A DNA stretch of 64,000 nt, from NCBI GenBank assembly GCA_024402405.1, contig JAKSTW010000001.1:1-64000 (forward strand). Direction: 5' to 3'. The position numbers were made by a program, and so were the translations under genes. Positions 1-7,782 of the stretch are shown piece by piece (the stretch's first letter is position 1; each line of letters begins with the position of its first letter). The notes beneath the pieces were generated by a model that was not told the origin of the DNA, made no database searches, and worked only from the letters and a program-made list of their open reading frames with translations. This stretch comes from Spirochaetia bacterium (GTDB taxonomy: Bacteria; Spirochaetota; Spirochaetia; CADAEX01).

Positions 1-218
1 CAATCTTTCAAGTATTCCTTGATTTGAGCGAGACAGTTCCTGACATCTTTCACAAGCTGTACTTCTTCCGAACTCGCCTTCCCCGCTACAGAAATTATCT
101 TTTCTTCCGACAGCTTTAACAAGAAATCCAATACTTCATGGCTCTCATGTTTCTTCCCGATTCTTTTCTTTGTTAATCCGAACCTAATCGTCTTTGAAAT
201 TTGATATTTATTTTCCAT
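1..218 (-). CDS. N-terminus of a possible second Cas12-type effector (partial, runs off window)
   Basis: An open frame starts at ATG 218 and is still open at position 1, giving 72 residues. The protein begins MENKYQISKTIRFGLTKK, which shares the pattern Y-x-(I/L)-S-K-T-(I/L)-R-F-x-L with the N-terminus of the neighbouring Cas12a (YSLSKTLRFELKP). A lysine/glutamate-rich, probably helical stretch follows. The start is well supported: GAAGG lies 6 bases before the ATG, and only 19 bases separate it from the Cas12a stop codon, so the two genes are almost certainly co-transcribed. The resemblance covers about a dozen residues, so assignment to Cas12a2, a duplicated Cas12a or another type V family is inference. 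No catalytic motif is inside the window. Confidence 0.5.
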   Translation of the reverse strand, partial: MENKYQISKTIRFGLTKKRIGKKHESHEVLDFLLKLSEEKIISVAGKASSEEVQLVKDVRNCLAQIKEYLKD

Positions 219-237
219 AAAGAACCTTCTATTTTAC

Positions 238-3200
238 CTAGTTTTGGTATTCTTTTTCTTGAATAAACTTAAACCAGTCGGCGTTAGAAATATTGATTTT
301 CAACTTTTTCAAATCCTTTGTATCAGCAGTATCAAACCGTTTCAACAGTTCAAGTCCTTTCAACGCGATATTAAATGCACCGTTTGCATCTGCATTTGCC
401 GGTAATGTAGCCATATCACCTTTCTTCAACTGTTCACGACTGTCAAAGAAAGTGCCATCGTCAGCCATTACAGGTGAAATAATATAATCTTCCCCTGTCT
501 GAGCATTTGAATTACGCATCTGCAGAACAAGCTTGAAATTATAAAGAAGCGTATCCCAGAATTCTGCAATTTCTTTTACTGGTCTTTCGCCGTCTTTCAA
601 ATCTGCGCCGATTGTCATAATAGAGTCTAGAATATCGTCACCATTCTGATAAGCAATACCCTGTTTTTCAAAACACTTAGCCAGTTTTTCAGTCACATTG
701 ACATCTTCATATTTCTTCTCTTTGAAAAGATAGACAATACGCTTATCCTTTGAATATACATTCCACTTTGTGCGGCTAAGTTCTTTACCACCTTTACCAT
801 CAAAGTTCTTATAATCAAAAGTGAAAACAAATGAATCTGTTTTATTGTCATACCTTATGCTGTCAAATCTGCTGAAGAAATCGTGTTTCTTATGAACATT
901 CGTCAGATCTTTGAATGAAAGCATATCGACAAAACCTGTCTTAGGATCAATTTTAGAGGTGTAACCAGCGGGAACATAAAACAGGAAGCCAGACTGTTTT
1001 CCAAGTTTTTGGAAACTTTCGAACTGGCCTGCAAGCTGGTAACCATTCAAAACGCCACCAGATTCTGTTAAACCTCGATTCTTAAATACAAGATAATTCA
1101 GTTTATCTATAAGCATGTGTTCAAATTTCTGATAAACTTGTTTTTCAACATGAAAACGTCCTCGTTTAAAACCAAAGTTTAAATCTTCCATAACAATAAT
1201 TGCATTGTTTTCAACCATAAGTTTTGTGAGTTGATGAATTACAGCAGAAAGATAACCTTCTTTTAATTCTGCAATCTTACCGATTGACTGCCAGCTCTTT
1301 CTAGCAGCATCGCGCTCCTGTTCTCTCTGATTCAGTTTCTCATGGTAGTTTACTTTAATCTTCTGACCGTTTTTTACACGTTCGACCTCATTGAAAGTAA
1401 ACTGTTTAAGAATTTCCCCTTTTTGATTGATTAACGTACAGTAAATCAGATGACGTTCGCCACGATCCAATCCAATTACATTTACGTCAGGGTTGTTTTT
1501 CAAGAACTTACGGACACGCTCATTCATAGATAATGAAGACCCAGAAGCCTTGAAATTGATGGTAAGTGGAACATGGAACAGGAATTTTGGTTCTGTATAG
1601 TGCCTGTCTTTTGTAATGTCGTGAGAAACAGTTTTTATAATAACCCTATGGTTCGATTTATATTCTTCTGCTTCTTTTGATAATGTAGAACTCATTCCAT
1701 TTTCAAACTTGTAGATATCTGTATAGATAACTTCTGGAATTGATTCTCCTTCCGAAGTAATCTTGTTTACAAGCTTACTGCCTGTCTTATGAACAACAGG
1801 ATCTTTGATACCTTCAGGGCGATAGAACAATTCTGCCTCGCCATTCAGTTTAAGTACAACATCCGCGAGGTTTTCCTTGCTAAACAGATTTTTCCAATAT
1901 AATGTGTGCATATTAGGGGTACCAGTAGCACCGGGGGCAAAATCTTTGTTATAGATTTCAAAGAGATACAGCTTATTTTCCCGAACCATCTGAGTTATTT
2001 CACTTTCTGGAATATCAACGAAGGAGAGTTTATATCCCTGTTCAGATACTTCACGATAAAAATCACTTATATCCTTGTATGATTTCGTGTCTGAAAATTT
2101 GAAATTGAAGTTCTTCCAATCTTCATGTCTGTTGATGGCATCTTTGAACCAATCAATCAATTCATGACAGAACGAGATATCAAAAGAAGATCCCTTTTTG
2201 TGCTTCCCCTGTTCATAGCCAGTTACTATATATTCAGGTGGATTAAAAGTTGCTTTTCCTTTTGCTGAGAAGAAAACTTTTGGCAACATTTTATTCGGGC
2301 CAGGCAGCAATTTATACACCATTTTCTGATAGCAAGATTCACCCTTTGCTTCATAGACATCCAGAAACTTAGGTTTATCCTTTGGATTCATAATGCCCAG
2401 ATAATATTTACCGTCTTTCATCATCAGAACAGAAGTGTTTGCTTGTTCTTTGTTAAGATCCCAGCCATCTGCCAGTGTAGGATTATCGAAGTTCAATTTA
2501 TACTTTTCAGGGCTTGCAATTTTCTTAGTTATGTAATTTCTTGTTTTGTTATACAAACTGACAATTTCTCTTAAAGACGAGAAAACTGAATCGTACAAAG
2601 CGTAAAAACTTACATCACCAATTCCATTTACATTAAGTGGTTTGATTCTGTGAATTAACTCCTGAACTGAGTCCAGATAAGCCTTAATGCTGGCAACATC
2701 ATCGGCATTTTCGCGTAATGGATTTGCGGCATCAAGATTTTTCCAAACGGAATTCATCTTCTCCCGTTTCGAAAGAATATCATCACAAGTTTCTTTAATT
2801 GACAAAGCGACAAGGTCATTTCCCTGCACAAAGCAGCCAGTTTCTTTTTCTGTATAAAACCTGTTTCTGTGAGCAAAATAGTCTTCTATGCGAATATCTG
2901 TTGCAGAGATCTTTTCACTTTCATATTCAAGCATAGAGTTCAATTCAAAGAGACTGTAAACACCTTTGGACTTATTTTCACCTTCATCATCAAGTGATTT
3001 CTGCCAACGAGCCTTGTCAGTCTTGTTTGTAAATACTTCATCAGCATAGGCATTCATTCTGGACTGCAGCCAGCTCCAGTCCCCGGTCAGAATTCTTGAA
3101 ATATTGTTAATATCTTTGCGGTTTATATAAATCTCAGAAGTATTCTGTGTTTCGATGTTTTCAAACAAATCACAGCAGATATCAAAAACAGATTTTTTAT

Positions 3201-4212
3201 CGTCTCCTGATTTCTGTTCCAGTTTATCTGCACAAGTAAGAATGGCCTCTTTCAGCTCTTCATCAGAATCAACAGATGCAATTTTGAATGAGAGACTTGT
3301 ACGATCACTAAGTATCTGCTTATAAAGAGGAACCAACTTGATTTTTCTGTTTGTCTTGGCGAATTCAGGATTCTGCTGCCAATACAAGTTCAGAAACTCA
3401 TTAAACCCTCGCTTCTTACCTTCACTAGTGGAAACACCACCAATAACCTGATTATAGAAATCAATACCACGCTGTTTCTCACTGCCTTTCTGACAAAGAT
3501 ACTTGTTGAAAGAATTAATCTTAAAGATTTCTTCCAGTGTTTCTTCACCCAAATACTCTTTCAGTTCTTCTTCAACCTGCGCAAGTACAGAAGGACACTT
3601 TTCTTTAATCACTCTATAGAGTGAAATGTTCTGCAGAAATTTTGGGAAATTATCATTAACAAGACGGTAAGGAACTGCAGTCGGAATAGATTCTGCAGAA
3701 TATACATTCTTTCGGTTTTCCTGAAAACCCGTAAAATACGATGTGAACTTCTGGAAAGTTATAACAGCTTCTTTATTCAGTTCTTGTATGTTATTTTTTC
3801 CGAACCACTCTGGAAGAATATCGTTGAACAGATCTTTTGGAGTCGCAGCGTTCAAAGCTGCAAATCTCTTATCAGAACTGAATAATTTCAATATTGCTGT
3901 CCGAAGTTTTGACTGTTCTTTCTCAAGAAGAGTATCATCTGCTTTATCTTTTGCATAATTTTCAATTTCTTTTGCAAGAACAGACCAATCAAATTCAGCA
4001 TTTTGCAAGACATCATCAATAAAATACTGATGATAATTATCAATGATTCTTTTTACATCCTTATAGTCCTCAGACTTTTTTTTGTCTGATTCCAGAAACT
4101 TTCCCTTACGGATATTTTCTATTGTTTCAGCTTTAGGTTTCAATTCAAATCTCAATGTCTTTGAGAGTGAATACCCATTTCCCTGACCACAAAACTGTTC
4201 AATACCACTCAT
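238..4212 (-). CDS. cas12a: Cas12a (Cpf1), type V-A CRISPR effector nuclease
   Basis: RNA-guided DNA nuclease of 1324 residues, full length for Cas12a. The N-terminal signature YSLSKTLRFELKP is followed by the alpha-helical recognition lobe. The PAM-interacting/WED region carries GTPNMHTLYWKNLFS and LNGEAELFYRPEG. The pre-crRNA processing residues appear intact: H808, K817 nine residues later, and K868 (in TKDR) align with FnCas12a H843/K852/K869. RuvC I is GLDRGERH (D916), RuvC II is VMEDLNFGFKRGR (E1009), RuvC III is DANGAFNIA (D1275), and the Nuc arginine is in QMRNSNAQTGEDY (R1233). All key residues are present, so the protein should process crRNA and cut DNA. Its ATG overlaps the stop of the SPFH gene (ATGA), and GGTG just upstream can serve as ribosome binding site. 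No array or adaptation gene is in the window. Confidence 0.97.
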   Translation of the reverse strand: MSGIEQFCGQGNGYSLSKTLRFELKPKAETIENIRKGKFLESDKKKSEDYKDVKRIIDNYHQYFIDDVLQNAEFDWSVLAKEIENYAKDKADDTLLEKEQSKLRTAILKLFSSDKRFAALNAATPKDLFNDILPEWFGKNNIQELNKEAVITFQKFTSYFTGFQENRKNVYSAESIPTAVPYRLVNDNFPKFLQNISLYRVIKEKCPSVLAQVEEELKEYLGEETLEEIFKINSFNKYLCQKGSEKQRGIDFYNQVIGGVSTSEGKKRGFNEFLNLYWQQNPEFAKTNRKIKLVPLYKQILSDRTSLSFKIASVDSDEELKEAILTCADKLEQKSGDDKKSVFDICCDLFENIETQNTSEIYINRKDINNISRILTGDWSWLQSRMNAYADEVFTNKTDKARWQKSLDDEGENKSKGVYSLFELNSMLEYESEKISATDIRIEDYFAHRNRFYTEKETGCFVQGNDLVALSIKETCDDILSKREKMNSVWKNLDAANPLRENADDVASIKAYLDSVQELIHRIKPLNVNGIGDVSFYALYDSVFSSLREIVSLYNKTRNYITKKIASPEKYKLNFDNPTLADGWDLNKEQANTSVLMMKDGKYYLGIMNPKDKPKFLDVYEAKGESCYQKMVYKLLPGPNKMLPKVFFSAKGKATFNPPEYIVTGYEQGKHKKGSSFDISFCHELIDWFKDAINRHEDWKNFNFKFSDTKSYKDISDFYREVSEQGYKLSFVDIPESEITQMVRENKLYLFEIYNKDFAPGATGTPNMHTLYWKNLFSKENLADVVLKLNGEAELFYRPEGIKDPVVHKTGSKLVNKITSEGESIPEVIYTDIYKFENGMSSTLSKEAEEYKSNHRVIIKTVSHDITKDRHYTEPKFLFHVPLTINFKASGSSLSMNERVRKFLKNNPDVNVIGLDRGERHLIYCTLINQKGEILKQFTFNEVERVKNGQKIKVNYHEKLNQREQERDAARKSWQSIGKIAELKEGYLSAVIHQLTKLMVENNAIIVMEDLNFGFKRGRFHVEKQVYQKFEHMLIDKLNYLVFKNRGLTESGGVLNGYQLAGQFESFQKLGKQSGFLFYVPAGYTSKIDPKTGFVDMLSFKDLTNVHKKHDFFSRFDSIRYDNKTDSFVFTFDYKNFDGKGGKELSRTKWNVYSKDKRIVYLFKEKKYEDVNVTEKLAKCFEKQGIAYQNGDDILDSIMTIGADLKDGERPVKEIAEFWDTLLYNFKLVLQMRNSNAQTGEDYIISPVMADDGTFFDSREQLKKGDMATLPANADANGAFNIALKGLELLKRFDTADTKDLKKLKINISNADWFKFIQEKEYQN

Positions 4213-5126
4213 TTCTTCACCACTTCGGAAAGGCTGCTTACCAGACCGGTCATGCTCTGGATCTCTGACGGAATGATTATCTTGGTGGACTGTCCCTCTC
4301 CTACTCGCTCAAAGGCTTCCAGACTACGCAGCTTTATGACTGCATCATCCGGCTGGGCATTCCGCAGCAGCTTGATACCTTCTGCCTTGGCATTCTGCAC
4401 TTCCACAATGGCCTCTGCCTCACCCTGAGCCCTCTTGACAGCAGCTTCCTTGTCTGCCTCCGCACTCAGGATCCTGGCCTCTTTCTGTGCCTGTGCCTCC
4501 AGTATCATTGCCTGTTTCTTTCCTTCAGCCTCCAGAATAGCACTCTGCTTGTGTCCCTCTGCAATAAGGATCTGCTCACGGCGCTCACGTTCGGCACGCA
4601 TCTGCTTTTCCATGGCTTCTCTGATGGCATCCGGCGGAATGATGTTCTTCACCTCAACACGGTTCACCTTGATTCCCCATGGGTCTGTGGCCTCATCCAG
4701 AATGCTTCTCATCTTTGTATTGATGACATCACGGCTGGTCAGTGTCTGATCCAGTTCCAGCTCTCCGATGATATTACGCAGTGTGGTTGCAGAAAGATTT
4801 TCCAGGGCATTTATAGGCTTCTCAACACCGTATGTATACAGCTTCGGATCTGTGATCTGGAAATAGACCACAGTATCGATCATCATGGTCACATTATCCT
4901 TGGTGATCACAGGCTGCGGAGGGAAATCCAGGACCTTCTCCTTCAGTGAGACACGGTTCACATAGCGGTCAATGAAAGGAACCTTCACATGCAGACCCAC
5001 ATTCCATGTCTTGTAATAAGCACCCAGCCTCTCAATGATCACAGCCTGAGACTGTGACACCAGCTTTATATTGAAAATTATTATCAGCAGAACCAGTCCG
5101 CAGAATCCCATAAAAACATTCATCAT
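4209..5126 (-). CDS. SPFH/Band 7 (stomatin/QmcA-like) membrane protein
   Basis: 305 residues. An N-terminal membrane anchor (about residues 5-22) is followed by the SPFH domain (AVIIERLGAYYKTWNVGLH, then VITKDNVTMMIDTVVYFQI) and a long Glu/Ala/Arg-rich coiled coil from about 170 to 250. The C-terminus (IQSMTGLVSS) is typical of the family. Such proteins form oligomeric membrane scaffolds and usually pair with NfeD proteins, as here: the NfeD gene is immediately upstream with a 13-base gap. AAGGAGGA precedes the tandem ATGs at 5126/5123. The stop codon overlaps the Cas12a start, which is unusual for this otherwise housekeeping pair. Confidence 0.93.
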   Translation of the reverse strand: MMNVFMGFCGLVLLIIIFNIKLVSQSQAVIIERLGAYYKTWNVGLHVKVPFIDRYVNRVSLKEKVLDFPPQPVITKDNVTMMIDTVVYFQITDPKLYTYGVEKPINALENLSATTLRNIIGELELDQTLTSRDVINTKMRSILDEATDPWGIKVNRVEVKNIIPPDAIREAMEKQMRAERERREQILIAEGHKQSAILEAEGKKQAMILEAQAQKEARILSAEADKEAAVKRAQGEAEAIVEVQNAKAEGIKLLRNAQPDDAVIKLRSLEAFERVGEGQSTKIIIPSEIQSMTGLVSSLSEVVKK

Positions 5127-5139
5127 CTTATTTTCCTCC

Positions 5140-5586
5140 TTAATATTCCTTTACGATCAGGGTATTTCCCTCTATATCCACGACCACGCACTTTGTCCCT
5201 ATCTCCAGAACTTTGCCGTCCGCAGCCATGGCATTCCATATCACTCCGTTTGAAGCCTTCACTGTCCCTTTGTCGAACTCAGTGATCCTTCCGGACACCA
5301 GTACATTTTTTCCCACCAGAGAGTCAGCATTAGTCCTGTACTTGCCAACCTTAAGCTTCCGCATGAAAAAAGATCTGGTGAACAGGATCAGCAGCACATT
5401 CAGAACTACAAAGATCACCACCTGAAGGCTGAACACCAGTCCGGTCAGTGAAATAAAAATCAGTACAAAAGCACTGATGGCACTCCAGATAGTCACCAGC
5501 CCCACAGTCATGGCCTCTATTATCACCGCCAGTACCAGAACGCCGAACCAGAACCAGAACAGATGGCACATAAGAAATTCAATCAT
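5140..5586 (-). CDS. NfeD-family membrane protein
   Basis: 148 residues from the preferred ATG at 5586, which has AGGAGG six bases upstream. A longer frame to 5646 lacks a ribosome site and would run into the promoter. Two to three hydrophobic segments (about residues 8-70) precede a C-terminal OB-fold domain with the NfeD pattern, including SLVGKNVLVSGRI, KGTVKASNGVIWNA and VVDIEGNTLIVKEY. Short NfeD proteins are standard operon partners of SPFH proteins and are thought to support membrane-domain assembly. It is the first gene of the run NfeD-SPFH-Cas12a-second effector. Confidence 0.88.
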   Translation of the reverse strand: MIEFLMCHLFWFWFGVLVLAVIIEAMTVGLVTIWSAISAFVLIFISLTGLVFSLQVVIFVVLNVLLILFTRSFFMRKLKVGKYRTNADSLVGKNVLVSGRITEFDKGTVKASNGVIWNAMAADGKVLEIGTKCVVVDIEGNTLIVKEY

Positions 5587-5605
5587 CCATTCCCTCCTTT
5601 TTGTT

Positions 5606-5614
5606 ATTATAGCA
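5606..5614 (-). promoter_or_regulatory. Extended -10 promoter for nfeD-SPFH-cas12a
   Basis: On the minus strand the sequence reads TGCTATAAT, a perfect extended -10 (TGnTATAAT), about 20 bases before the NfeD start. No good -35 is seen, as expected for extended -10 promoters. It is the only clear promoter found upstream of cas12a. Confidence 0.5.
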
Positions 5615-5645
5615 TATCTACCTGTATCAAATAATGCTACATCCA

Positions 5646-5674
5646 TTGAAAAATTCCATAATTTTTGTTATTTT
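5646..5674 (+). promoter_or_regulatory. Promoter of the nucleotidyltransferase-TPM-LemA operon
   Basis: TTGAAA (5646-5651) and TATTTT (5669-5674) are separated by exactly 17 bases, upstream of the ATG at 5693. It lies back to back with the NfeD promoter. Confidence 0.45.
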
Positions 5675-5692
5675 TTTGTCGGAGTTTGAAAG

Positions 5693-6421
5693 ATGAAGAT
5701 CACCCAGCAAGATGAAAGACTGGCAAAAGTCGAGAAAGAGCTTCTGCCGCAGATAAAAACAGCATTTGGAGAAAATCTCCATTCTGTAATCATTTATGGA
5801 AGTATCCTGACAAAGCAGTTCAATCCGCTCACCTCTGATGTCAATGTTCTGATCATTCCAAAAGAGGCTGATCCTGAACGTATTGTCGTGCTGGGAAAAT
5901 ACTGTGCCAAGACCTTCACTCAATACAAGATCACACCTACAGTCATGAGCTGCAGGGAATTCATTGACTCCGCTGACGTATTTCCAATGGAATACCTGGA
6001 TATAAAAGACAAGCACAAAACTATTTACGGGGAAGATATAACAGACCGGCTGGACATAACCACCAGAAATCTGCGTCATCAGGTGGAGGACAGGCTCCGC
6101 GGATGCATCAACTCGCTGCGTCAGGTTCTCATGCTCTCCGACAGCAGACCGCGGCTTCTGGCTCTGGGCGTTCGGAACACACATGGTCTCTACAATGCCA
6201 TATTCCGGGCAATACTCAGACTGAAAAAACACCCGGAAGTATATTTCAGCTATAAGAACAACCTGACAGCATTATCAGAATATATCAACTTTGACATAGA
6301 TCCATTCCTTCAGCTGCGCAGCATCAACAAGGAGACACCGCTGGAAAAAGTGATATGCGATGCCATTCTGCAGCTGCTCATAATAGTTGAGGATGTTGAC
6401 AAAATGGAAGTGGACGGATGA
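5693..6421 (+). CDS. Nucleotidyltransferase-fold protein of unknown substrate
   Basis: 242 residues. The pol-beta-type motif is visible at about residues 41-60: VIIYGSILTKQFNPLTSDVN. The usual D-x-D metal pair reads D-V-N, so the second carboxylate is missing; catalysis may be altered, or this may be the norm in its subfamily. The C-terminal half is helical (RHQVEDRLRGCINSLRQ). GGAG lies about 9 bases before the ATG. Its stop overlaps the next start (ATGA), coupling it to the TPM and LemA genes. The role is unknown; a conserved hypothetical nucleotidyltransferase is the safest call. Confidence 0.7.
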   Translation: MKITQQDERLAKVEKELLPQIKTAFGENLHSVIIYGSILTKQFNPLTSDVNVLIIPKEADPERIVVLGKYCAKTFTQYKITPTVMSCREFIDSADVFPMEYLDIKDKHKTIYGEDITDRLDITTRNLRHQVEDRLRGCINSLRQVLMLSDSRPRLLALGVRNTHGLYNAIFRAILRLKKHPEVYFSYKNNLTALSEYINFDIDPFLQLRSINKETPLEKVICDAILQLLIIVEDVDKMEVDG

Positions 6422-7203
6422 AAAAAGTTCTCCTTCTTCTGTGCATCATCTGCCTCTGTCCGTTCATCACACTGGCTGACGATGTGCCCGACTATGTTGG
6501 TTTCGTCAACGATTTTGCCAATATCATCCCTGAAAAAGACAAGAGGATCATGAACACTGTGATCACGGAGCTCAGGGAAAAGACAAAGGCTGAGATCGCA
6601 GTGCTCACAGTAAAATCCATGGCGCCATATACGGTCATTGAGGATTTTTCCATGGCCGTGGCGGAGAAATGGAAAGTAGGCTCCAAGGATGATGAGGGAA
6701 TAATACTGGTCCTGGCACTGGAAGAAAGGCAGATCCGTCTGGAAGTGGGTTACGGACTTGAGGGCATAATAAATGACGCCATGGCTGGGCGGATCCTCAG
6801 GAACAATATAATTCCATTCTTCAATGGCGGAGAATACGGTACAGGTCTGCGCCATGGTGTATGCAAGATAGCAGATATAATCAGCAAGGAAAAAGGCGTT
6901 GAGCTGGAAGAGAATCCGGTGATGGACAACAAGCAGAGTGAGAGCATATGCCTGCTGATTTTCATGGGTGTTGTAATCTATATACTGATCATGGCTAACA
7001 GGAGAAGGATCTCCTCCAGCCGTACAGGAAGGAAATATTACGGTGGAAGTTTCGGAGGAATGCATTCCGGACGCGGCAGCGGACGGGGCAGTTTCGGCGG
7101 ATTCGATGGCGGCAGTTTCGGCGGCTACGGAGGCTTTGGCGGAGGTGGCGGCGGATTCGGCGGCGGTGGGTTCGGCGGTGGCGGAGCTTCCAGCGGATTC
7201 TGA
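6418..7203 (+). CDS. TPM-domain (YgcG-like) membrane protein with Gly-rich tail
   Basis: 261 residues. A signal peptide (about 1-20) is followed by a TPM domain (VPDYVGFVNDFANIIPEKD, later VGYGLEGIINDAMAGRIL), a single transmembrane helix around residues 178-194, and a C-terminal tail rich in Gly, Ser and Phe ending in a run of FGGGG-type units. This architecture is typical of YgcG-type proteins of uncertain function that occur next to LemA genes, as here (13-base gap). The tail's repetitive DNA (about 7040-7195) is simply the Gly codons. Confidence 0.9.
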   Translation: MKKVLLLLCIICLCPFITLADDVPDYVGFVNDFANIIPEKDKRIMNTVITELREKTKAEIAVLTVKSMAPYTVIEDFSMAVAEKWKVGSKDDEGIILVLALEERQIRLEVGYGLEGIINDAMAGRILRNNIIPFFNGGEYGTGLRHGVCKIADIISKEKGVELEENPVMDNKQSESICLLIFMGVVIYILIMANRRRISSSRTGRKYYGGSFGGMHSGRGSGRGSFGGFDGGSFGGYGGFGGGGGGFGGGGFGGGGASSGF

Positions 7204-7215
7204 AAGGAGAGAAAG

Positions 7216-7782
7216 ATGAAGAATAAAGGATTTACAGCAGTACTGGTATTTATCGTTGCCATCGTGGCAGTCGTAGGCTGGTACTTCAGCACAAGAAACA
7301 AACTGGTGACACTGGAAGAGGATACATCCTCAGCATGGGCAGAGATCGACAATCAGCTCCAGCGCCGCTGCGACCTGATACCAAACCTGGTGAACACAGT
7401 GAAGGGTTATGCAAAGCATGAGAGCGAAGTTTTCGGCAACATTGCTGAAGCCAGATCTAAGCTGGCAGGTGCCCAGACAGTAGAAGAGAAATCTGAAGGC
7501 TACAACGAGCTCCAGGGTGCACTGAGCAGACTGCTCATGGTCGTGGAAAATTATCCTGAACTTAAGAGCAATGCAAACTTCCAGCAGCTTCAGGACGAGC
7601 TGGCAGGAACAGAAAACCGCATCGCAGTTGCCAGAAAACGCTATAACGACAAGGTGCGCAGTTTCAATACTCAGATAAAGGTCTTCCCATCATCTTTTGT
7701 AGCAGAGAGAATGGGACTGGAGAAAAAATCCTACTTTGAGATCGCAGAATCAGCAAGAGCTGTTCCGAAGGTAGAGTTCTGA
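7216..7782 (+). CDS. lemA: LemA family protein
   Basis: 188 residues. One N-terminal membrane helix (about 5-23) is followed by the LemA domain with its hallmark signature around residues 40-60: WAEIDNQLQRRCDLIPNLVN and then VKGYAKHE. LemA proteins have an N-out membrane anchor and a long helical body; their molecular role is unclear. GAAAGGAGAGAAAG precedes the ATG. The last 33 bases overlap the 3' end of the convergent dihydroorotase gene. Confidence 0.95.
   Translation: MKNKGFTAVLVFIVAIVAVVGWYFSTRNKLVTLEEDTSSAWAEIDNQLQRRCDLIPNLVNTVKGYAKHESEVFGNIAEARSKLAGAQTVEEKSEGYNELQGALSRLLMVVENYPELKSNANFQQLQDELAGTENRIAVARKRYNDKVRSFNTQIKVFPSSFVAERMGLEKKSYFEIAESARAVPKVEF

Noticed and set aside
5627-7065. 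Long minus-strand open frames of 201 and 251 codons
   Set aside because: Antisense to the nucleotidyltransferase and TPM genes, no ribosome sites, no recognisable domains.
7040-7195. Repetitive G/C-rich tract that looks like a tandem repeat
   Set aside because: It is the Gly/Phe/Ser codon run of the TPM protein tail, not a DNA repeat.
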